From NCBI GenBank assembly GCA_018398765.1, contig JAHBMJ010002405.1, positions 1-14,723 on the forward strand: a stretch of 14,723 nt of DNA. Reading direction: 5' to 3'. This document shows, piece after piece, positions 8,010 through 14,723 of the stretch. Below the pieces are notes generated by a model. That model saw only the letters and a program-made list of their open reading frames with translations, was not told where the DNA came from and did not search any database. Each line of letters opens with the position of its first letter. Position 1 is the first letter of the stretch. This DNA comes from Chromera velia (taxonomy: Eukaryota; Sar; Chromeraceae). Position numbers and translations under genes: made by a program.

Positions 8010-10155
8010 ATGCAGACGACAGTGACAGAGGTGGAGTTTTCCGTCCACTCTTCAGACCTTCCGTTCGAGGTCCGAAGTCGGTGTGAAGAAATCCCCGCTA
8101 GCTGTGAGGAACAAAATATCTTTAGTTGCCTTCCGAGCGGAGAAGTTGAAAGGGGGGGGGGAGGATTTCAGGATGGTTGTGAGGAGCCCCGTCTGTGTGA
8201 GTCGTTTGAGAGGCCCTCGAACATCCTCAGCAAGAAGGGAGACGAAGGAGACGGGGAGATGGCACGAAGAGGGGAGGTCGATCCTGAAATGGGAGCTTCG
8301 GGGGGGACGCAGTGTTTGCTGGAGGCAGAAAAGGCCGACGACACAAGAGCATGTGAGAAGTCCCCGGACACTCCGAAAGGAGTGCCACCCCCACAGTTCA
8401 GTCTGCAACTCGAGATTCCTCTCTGCCGAGGGAGACGGCTGACCTTCCACCTTGATGATCCTCCCTTTGCCTTCCTTCTGTCGACCTGCCTTGTGGTCGG
8501 AGGCACGGCCACGTATTTCTCTCTTGTCTCAGCATATCAATACATGAGCGGGTATTATTCTCACCAGAGATATGTCAATACTGTCACGTATGACGTGTTC
8601 AGCTGGTTGGCTTTCTCTGGTTATTGTGTGTCGCTTTTCTTTCCCTTGCAAAGCAGGGCAGATACCTGGTTGACTCGATCATGCGTCCTGCTTCTGTGCA
8701 CGGCCATGTCTTGGCCTGGGGTAGGGACGACCGGTGGATCAATCATTTTGCCTGGATTGTTTTATCTTTTCGTTCGCCGTCTGATTCCACGCACATTCTC
8801 TCGAAAAGAGGCAGAGGCTTTCTTGTTGTTGAATGGGTTGACAAATGTGAGGGTGTGTGAAAGGGGAGAAGAGCAATTTCGTCTTGAAGGTGTCGAGGCC
8901 GGAGAGAAGGAAAGGGGGGGAGAAGAACATGAGGGGGGCCGCCCCCTGCAGGGACAGGAAGAAGAGATTAGTGGGAGCGGTCTTGGAGGCTGTCGTTTTG
9001 TCTTCCGTCCTTTCCGCCCTTGGGGGGTGGAGGGAAGAGGGGGGGAGGAAAGTGGAGTTTCAGAAGGGAGGGTGGGGAGGGTCTGTGGATGTTTCCGTAG
9101 AAAAGTGTGCACGTGGCCGTTCTGGTTGGTGGCGTGCTGCTGTTCGTCATGGGCATTTTGCGGTTTTCCTGTCCGCACCACGAGAAAGTTGGCGTGGAAG
9201 CGTGCGGCACTGCTTTTCCTTGCTCTCTTGGGTTTTTACCAATTAGGAATTGGTGGGGCCCAGTTAAGAAGTCTGGTCCGTATTCCTCGCCTCGCCGAGC
9301 CATGGCCGACTTTGGTGTGCGGCCCGACCTTTGCCTCCTGGTTACGGAGAAATCCTGACTGGCACCGGGATCGGTCTTCTATCCCATCCAATGCGCCAAC
9401 ATGCTGGCCTTTTTGGTACTTCATTCTTCTTCCAGGACCTGTTGGTGCTGTCAGTCTTCTTGTCTGGAAGGTCACTCTGTCTGTCAGAAATTGTTTTCTG
9501 ACTGCCGCCTTTCTCTTCTGGCCTCCGCAAAGGTTGTGCATGCTGGACTGTTTTTTCCTTCGCAATCTTCTCACCAGCTGGATTGAACAAACGAGTGTTG
9601 TTTTGTTGCCTTTCGAAAATGCGCATTTTTCGTGAAAAGAAGTCAATCTCTGTTCTAGATGAAGAAGTTTCCTTGTCATCGATTCGGAATGCGTGCGGTT
9701 GGACATCTCAACCATCCGACAATTTTCGTGCATGGGCTTACGTGACATGCAATGAGTGTGCACATACAGCCCGAAAATTCTCGTGCAGTGAGTGTGCTCC
9801 GCGTTACCCTGCATTGCATACAAGAGTTACATTTGTGTGTATTGCGCTGCTCTTTCAGGAGTATCTGGAGAATCCGAAGACTCTGGGAACTCATCGTGTG
9901 TGGTTCTCTTTGGCAATCGTTGTCCTTGTGATGGAGCTGGCTGGCCTAGCTGTCGTCGCCTCCACACCCCCTGAGGATTCCTCCGGTTCCGAGGTTGGCT
10001 TCAGCATGTCACTATCTTTTCTGTCCTTCTCGTTGTCGTTGAAGGGATTTTGGCTTCCTGCGTTGTTGTCTCGCTGTCGTAGAGTGGGAAGGGGGGGGGA
10101 TTCAGGCAGGACAGTTGCGACTTTGGGGAGAGGGGGGGAAGCAAGGAGGTCATGA
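8010..10155 (+). CDS. Gene B: orphan multi-pass membrane protein (several exons, 3' part uncertain)
   Basis: The family is not recognised. Exon 1 probably runs from ATG 8010 to 8846: about 150 acidic, Glu/Gly/Ser-rich residues, then hydrophobic segments at about 152-177 (FAFLLSTCLVVGGTATYFSL), 195-213 (VFSWLAFSGYCVSLFF), 222-232 and 242-255. The donor is AAT|GTGAGG at 8847. An acceptor CCGTAG ending at 9100 leads in phase 0 to a frame with a clean membrane segment (VAVLVGGVLLFVMGIL). A phase-0 donor GTTACG at 9341 and the strong acceptor CTTCTTCCAG ending at 9435 lead to DLLVLSVFLSG. A further acceptor CTCTTTCAG ending at 9858 leads to the last good frame, 9859-10155, with two more membrane segments (SLAIVVLVMELAGLAVVA, then one near FLSFSLSLKGFWLPALL) and a basic tail. 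The link between 9436 and 9858 is not settled: a TGA at 9502 must be spliced out, perhaps by a small intron at 9471-9532 plus another. The whole stretch 8010-9635 is also open as one frame, but that reading loses the later membrane exons. Confidence 0.55.
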
Positions 10156-10738
10156 GCGGGGGGTAGAGAGGCTGCCTGGAAGGCAAGAGTCAGCCTTGAA
10201 GGAATTTAAATTTGCGGGAGGGAGGGAGGTGCATGACAGGTCTGCATACAGACAGGAAGCAAGGAAGGAACGGAGAGCGAACAGGAGGGAGGGGTGTGTT
10301 GTCGGGACATTTCAGTTCGCTTTTGCGTTTTATGGGGACTTTCGGTGCGCCTTTGATTTTTGTGTCCACGGCTAAGACAGTACGTGACAAAGGATAGGTG
10401 AATCTCCCGGTACGTCATTCTGTCGGGGGTTGGAAGGATGGTACAGCAATGAGGCTACACCTGTCATCGAGGCCTTTGCGTTTCGACAGACGGTCGATCT
10501 GCGTGTCCATCATTGTGTGTGTTTTGCATGTTGAACTTGGTCACGTGAGAAGGTGGAGGTTAGCCTGGTTAGGGGAAATTGGGGGGGGACTGAAAGGAAC
10601 ATTCCGTCAGGGTGCTTCGAGGGGCATCCCGGCTTGGCTGGGGTGTGAGGGGAGAAGTCTGAAGTGCGTTTCATCCGGTCCCTGAATTAGAGAGACAGAA
10701 GAAGGCTTTCTGCTTGCCTTCATGCTTTCCCCCCTAAG
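10156..10738. other. Downstream of gene B; possible unplaced exon
   Basis: A plus-strand stretch from 10316 to 10397, after an acceptor-like GACATTTCAG, reads FMGTFGAPLIFVSTAKTVRD to a stop and could be an alternative last exon of gene B, but no strong donor of matching phase was found. The rest is G-rich and non-coding as far as can be seen. Confidence 0.3.
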
Positions 10739-11855
10739 TTCGAATCAATGTCTCTTCCTCACATGGCACATGCATGTGGCTGTAAGCTAGACTGTAAGCT
10801 TAGTAGTGCTACGGCGTACAAGGGCATGCCTGGGCGCCTCCTACAGCTAGTACACTGCCAAGTACAGCTCTGTCAGCTCGTTTGGGTCGGCCGGGTACTG
10901 GGGAGTGTGCCTCACCCTTTGGTGCGGTGTCACTAGGGTGTCATCATCATCATCCCTAGCAGTGGACTGCGGGGGAACCCGGAACAAGAATCCTAATCCT
11001 ATCATCATACGCCTAGCTATAGGTCTAAGCCTAGTCATACGCCATCGCCATTGGCCTATAATAGGCGTCTAGCGTTCGCTGTCTGCATGTAAGCCTGAGT
11101 GAATTTTGGTCACAGACTTGGTAAAAAACAAGTTTGATACTAGTCTTATCCTGCCGTGACTGCCTCTGCACCTAGCTCTGCACATGTCTTTGTTATTGGA
11201 TTCTGATAAAAACTAAGTTTAAAACTTTAATTGGCGTGCACTAGCGCGTGTATTTCAATTTTTTAAACTATTCTTGAATGTTAATATACTTTGAATAAAT
11301 CCGTAATTTGTTTTTTACAAAAAATGTTAAATCAGTACATTCTATATACAGGAAATAACGGGAAGACCCAAGCCGCCCAACCTAGCTAGAACCTATCAAT
11401 CAATCAATCTAGCAATCAATATCATATAAAATATATAATAAAACATATAATGATCCACTACAACAGAGAGATTGACTAGAAGTCTGGAATTCTCAGTCTA
11501 AGTCCCTAAGGGCTGGATTAAGAGCTCCATGCATTTAAAGTTGATTATTCATGTACTTACATCTAGCTAGTTATGCAGCGATATAGTCATTCACACTCAT
11601 TCATAAAAAAAAATACATTTTTTTTACACAGATACACTTTTATATGCATTTCAGAATTCAGTTACTGTGGTTGCTTCTGCATTTCCATGTCGAATGGCCT
11701 ATTGGCAATTAACGCTTCCAGTTCAAGAGTTCCCAGCCGGATTAATTAATTTGTGATATTACTCACCACACGTCGGGCCGAATTCAGTGGAGGCCGCCAG
11801 TCAGACAGGCCGTTTCGATGCGTGCTACCACAACGAAAGTGTTAACGACCATATC
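10739..11855. other. Convergent intergenic region between genes B and C
   Basis: No supported gene. Short hairpins occur, for example GCCTAT-A-ATAGGC near 11054-11066, together with an ATC run at about 10940-10952. From about 11200 to 11780 the DNA becomes AT-rich, with a CAAT run at about 11395-11410. Confidence 0.6.
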
Positions 11856-13263
11856 CTAGCCCCCATCCCCCATCTCAACGTCTTCTCCTGGGGTGGTGGT
11901 CTCCTTCTGTGTCCCAGTGGCCAACCCCCCTCCACCCCCTGCCCCCCCCAACCGGGCAGCTCCCTCAGGCACAGGGGAAGAGGAGAGGAACGGAGACGGA
12001 GAAACACCCACCCCACCTGGCATCCCACCGGGACGAAGCAGCACCACCGACGGGGGGGCGTCAGCCGCAGCGCCTGCAGAAGCAGAAGCGGAAGCCGATA
12101 AGACGCCAGAGGCCGTCTGCATTCGCACGTCACCTTCAGCAGGGAACGAGGGGAAGGGCGGTGGTGCACCTGTTCCTGTTGAAGAATTCACAGGCGGGTC
12201 AGTGCTGTTCCTGCCCCTCCCCCCCTGTGGATGTTCTCCTGCGTCTGAAGGTGTGATCAAAGAGGAGACAGGAGACGCCGACAAAGGAGGAGGGGGAGGG
12301 GGGGGCGGTGGCGCCGCACACGCGGGCCTGGAGGGAGACTCAGATTGCGACGCTGGGGGGCTGGTCTGTTGTGGGTTCATTTCCCTCACGTGCATGAAGT
12401 GCTGATGGTGAGGGTGTGCCAGCCTCATTTGGGCCTGCTGTGTGGAGGAGCGGAACTGTCTGACTTTGGTCTTGACTGCCTGGACAGTTCTCTTCGCAAA
12501 CGAAAAGGGTTGGATCTGAGCCACAGCCTGCAAGCAGCATCAAGGCATCCACTCATTTATTTACTTTCATACATTTTGTATGAAAATAAACGCACGCAAA
12601 CGAAAAGGGTTGGATCTGGGCCACAGCCTGCAGGCAAGCATCAAGGCATCCACTCGAGGCACCAATCAAGGAATGAAGGCAAAGGCAAAGGGCGTGGACA
12701 GCCTCGTTCGTTCCCCTCCAGAAAAGGCAGTGCAGTCGGATCGTGAAAAGCAAAAGTGTGTGTGGGTCTGTCTCTCTGTGTATCATTTCAGAGAGAATCG
12801 TTTTCCCTTTGATAGAAAAGAATGAAGAAGAACACCTTGAAGCTCACAAGAGCTCTCTTTGAACTAGCATGTGCATGGCATGAAGGCGACCGCACGAGAG
12901 GCAAAAGAGGTGAAAGAAAGAGAGACCCAGGCCAGAGGAGCGACCGAGAGAGACTAAAAAAAAAAGAGGCATATCCAAATCTGCATATGCATGCACTCAC
13001 CGAGAAAGGGAGGTGTGCGTCGAAATAGTTATCCCCTGCGTCCTTCATCCCGCACTGAAGCATTTGCTGCTCGTACACTCAAAAAGAGAGAAGAGAAAGA
13101 GATCGAGAGAAAGATCAAATGAGAAGATATGAACGCACAACAAATGTTTGAAAATGTACGACCTGAACTGCAAGCAACACACACACACTCACACACACAC
13201 ACACACACACATACACAGACAGACACACACACATACACAGACACACACACATACACAGACACA

Positions 13264-13307
<44 letters not shown>

Positions 13308-14079
13308 CGGACACTTACACGTGCACCACACCACGCAGAAAGAGGGATGGAGACCCTGGCAGCGACAAAAAGAAAAGAGACAGAACAGATTTCCTTCTGA
13401 CTGACCAGTCTGTCGGTCATCCTCTCCTTCTGTGCGTATCCTTCCTTTCCCTCCATCCCCCCCATCCCTGCCCCCCCCTGCTGCTGCAGACTCCGCCCTG
13501 TCTGTCCAGACCCCCCCCCAGGAGACGTCTGAGGAGGCACCCCCGCCCCAACCGTCGGTGCCGGCACAGAGATCCTAGAGTACCCCAAGACCACAGCATC
13601 GTAGGAGAAGCACGAGTTAGCGGGGTCTCGCAAACTCACGACGGATCCTGGGAGGAGGACGCAGTGAGGACAGTAGTCATATTGGTCAGTCAGTCATTCA
13701 TTTCCAGCAGGGAACAAGGGAACGGATCTTGCCATCAGTCTCATGGAACGAACGCTCAGAGTATGGGGACACAGTGTAAATGCAAGATTGTGTGTAAGAG
13801 AGAGAGACTGCACTGAGCTACTCCATTGTCTCGTACGTCTGGAAGGAAACTCAGAAAAAAGGAATGAATGGAGGAATGAAGAGACAGCACACCTGCACAG
13901 AAGCCAAGAGGCAAAAAGGAAAAATCAAATGAAAGCAACAGACCGATCAAAACCCCGACTCACCAACGTCCACCACCCGAGGGAGAGTCGCCTCAATCGG
14001 AGGCCCCAGACGCCAGAAGCCCTCAGAAGGTGCCAGAGCCCGACGGACGCAATCTGCACATGTACGTGATCGATCCCAC

Positions 14080-14117
<38 letters not shown>

Positions 14118-14168
14118 TGATCGCTGACTCACTGACTCAAAGAGAGACAGAGAGCCTCAGGTGGGGTG

Positions 14169-14206
<38 letters not shown>

Positions 14207-14358
14207 GAGAGAGAGAGAGACAGACAGACGCATGGACCGACGAAGCTGCCCACCCTCCCACGAGCCTCCCTTCCCTTCTCACCTTCTCTCTTCCAGACGA
14301 AATGAGAGGCCCTGAGAGGCACTTCCCTCCATACAGAGTCGGTAGTGCGCACCTTCGC
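11856..14358 (-). CDS. Gene C: orphan soluble protein, five exons seen, 5' end open
   Basis: The family is not recognised. The exons on the minus strand are 14358-14283, 14053-13964, 13647-13406, 13066-13001 and 12527-11856 (1146 bases, about 381 residues, stop TAG). The donors are GTGAGA, GTGAGT, GTCAGT and GTGAGT; the acceptors are CAG in every case. The phases at the four junctions are 1, 1, 0, 0 and match on both sides each time, which is the main support. Residues 1-85 look like a folded domain with conserved-type Trp, Arg and Gly spacing (SVWREVPLRASHFVWKRE; GFWRLGPPIEATLPRVVDV; then a YDAVVLGY element). A Gly/Gln linker follows. Exon 4 adds QCGMKDAGDNYFDAHLPFS. Exon 5 begins with a basic, helix-prone stretch (FAKRTVQAVKTKVRQF), a His-rich patch (HPHHQHFMH), then about 160 Pro/Ala/Gly/Ser-rich residues with a run of nine Pro, ending EDVEMGDGG. 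No signal peptide or membrane segment is seen. A possible first exon with ATG at 14507 and donor at 14459 would fit in phase 0, but the repeat pattern suggests that the gene continues beyond the window. Confidence 0.72.
12495..12655 (-). repeat. 60-base direct duplication of the gene C exon 5 splice acceptor
   Basis: Bases 12495-12554 recur at 12595-12655 with only a few differences, exactly 100 bases apart at their left edge. Each copy contains, on the minus strand, the CAG acceptor (ending at 12528 and 12628) and the first eleven codons of exon 5 (AVAQIQPFSFA). The 40 bases between the copies include a perfect hairpin, TTTCATAC-ATTTT-GTATGAAA (12565-12585). The upstream copy runs into a stop 13 codons after the duplicated part. 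Confidence 0.9.
13177..13308. repeat. (CA)n(GA)n compound microsatellite inside gene C intron 3
   Basis: CA with CAGA and ATACAC interruptions at about 13177-13280, then GA at 13280-13308. It lies between the donor at 13405 and the acceptor ending at 13067 of gene C. Confidence 0.95.
14083..14220. repeat. (CA)n and (GA)n microsatellites inside gene C intron 1
   Basis: CA at 14083-14112 and GA at about 14171-14220, separated by about 60 unique bases. They lie between the donor at 14282 and the acceptor ending at 14054. Confidence 0.95.
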
Positions 14359-14670
14359 CTGCACGCTTGCACTCACACAGACAGACAGGCAAGATGAAGA
14401 GAGACATGAAGGAAGACACGCAGTAGGGCAGGTAAGCAGATGGGCGGACAGCCCGGGACCAACAGCAGCATGTCCGTGAAGAGAAACGATGGTCGGGCGG
14501 GGATCATCCTTCCTTCTTCTGGATCTTTTTCCGAAAAAGAAGGGGTAGATCAGCATTTTTGTATTCTAGAGACTTTTGCCAATGTCCACCGACAGCAGAA
14601 GAGGAAACGAGACGCGAAGTCTGTCAGTCAGACCAGACCAAAAATCAATCACAGCCAGTAGGCATACGGA
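14359..14670. other. Upstream of the first seen exon of gene C
   Basis: Probably intron or 5' flank of gene C. Minus-strand candidates for an upstream exon are 14507-14460 (with ATG, donor GTCCCG) and a short one starting near 14616 after CTGACAG, but neither has strong signals. Confidence 0.3.
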
Positions 14671-14673
14671 GAG

Positions 14674-14679
14674 GCACAT

Positions 14680-14715
<36 letters not shown>

Positions 14716-14723
14716 GGGGGGGG
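14674..14723. repeat. (CA)n(GA)n(G)n at the right edge
   Basis: CA at about 14676-14694, GA to about 14715 and then a G run to the end of the window. It has the same order and orientation as the two compound repeats inside gene C introns. Confidence 0.95.

Noticed and set aside
7893-9635. A single 580-codon exon for gene B
   Set aside because: The upstream 39 codons have no ATG start, and after about 8847 the frame is a Gly/Glu-rich or weakly hydrophobic shadow, while other frames behind good acceptors give cleaner membrane segments. It is not fully excluded.
10398-10685. 95-codon plus-strand frame after gene B
   Set aside because: It starts at GTG, has no splice support and its composition is not distinctive.
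11893-12405. 170-codon plus-strand frame with Pro/Glu/Ala-rich protein
   Set aside because: It lies opposite gene C exon 5. The minus-strand reading is supported by four phase-matched junctions; the plus-strand frame starts at GTG and has no partner exons. Low-complexity GC-rich DNA often opens both strands.
13029-13334. Cys/Val- and Ser/Leu-rich frames, and Thr/His-rich frames on the other strand
   Set aside because: Translations of the (CA)n(GA)n microsatellite in a gene C intron.

Overview
The window looks like nuclear DNA of an intron-bearing eukaryote. Coding frames shift at GT...AG boundaries, the spaces between genes are long, and microsatellites are very abundant ((TG)n, (CA)n(GA)n, (GAAA)n, (AAG)n, (ACTG)n, (AT)n). 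There is no operon-like packing, no Shine-Dalgarno pattern and no bacterial gene family. The mixture of orphan multi-pass membrane proteins with glycine- and glutamate-rich linkers and repeat-filled introns would suit a protist alga such as a chromerid alveolate. That placement is a guess from style, not from any recognised gene.

Layout. 1-660: (TG)n, (GATT)n and (TTTC)n repeats in AT-rich DNA. 661-942: a probable small fold-back element with inverted ends. 1330-1511: a segment bounded by two palindromic 21-mers, with poly-C tracts and two N bases. 1978-2500: a 520-base purine tract with a hidden higher-order repeat. 3166-5094 (+): gene A, three exons, a predicted four-pass membrane protein. 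5095-5397: an open continuation of gene A behind a TAG. 6146-6375: (ACTG)n then (TGAA)n. 7269-7530 (minus): a possible tRNA-derived SINE. 8010-10155 (+): gene B, a second multi-pass membrane protein whose 3' exons are only partly resolved. 10156-11855: intergenic. 11856-14358 (minus): gene C, at least five exons whose splice phases all agree, convergent with gene B and probably continuing past the right edge.

None of the three proteins was recognised as a named family, so no gene symbols are given. Genes A and B both look like membrane proteins with charged soluble regions. Gene C looks soluble, with a compact N-terminal part and a proline/alanine/glycine-rich C-terminal half. Nothing in the sequence ties the three into one pathway. 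The most interesting points are the duplicated 3' splice site in gene C, the open reading frame of gene A interrupted only by two TAG codons, and the three small mobile-element candidates.
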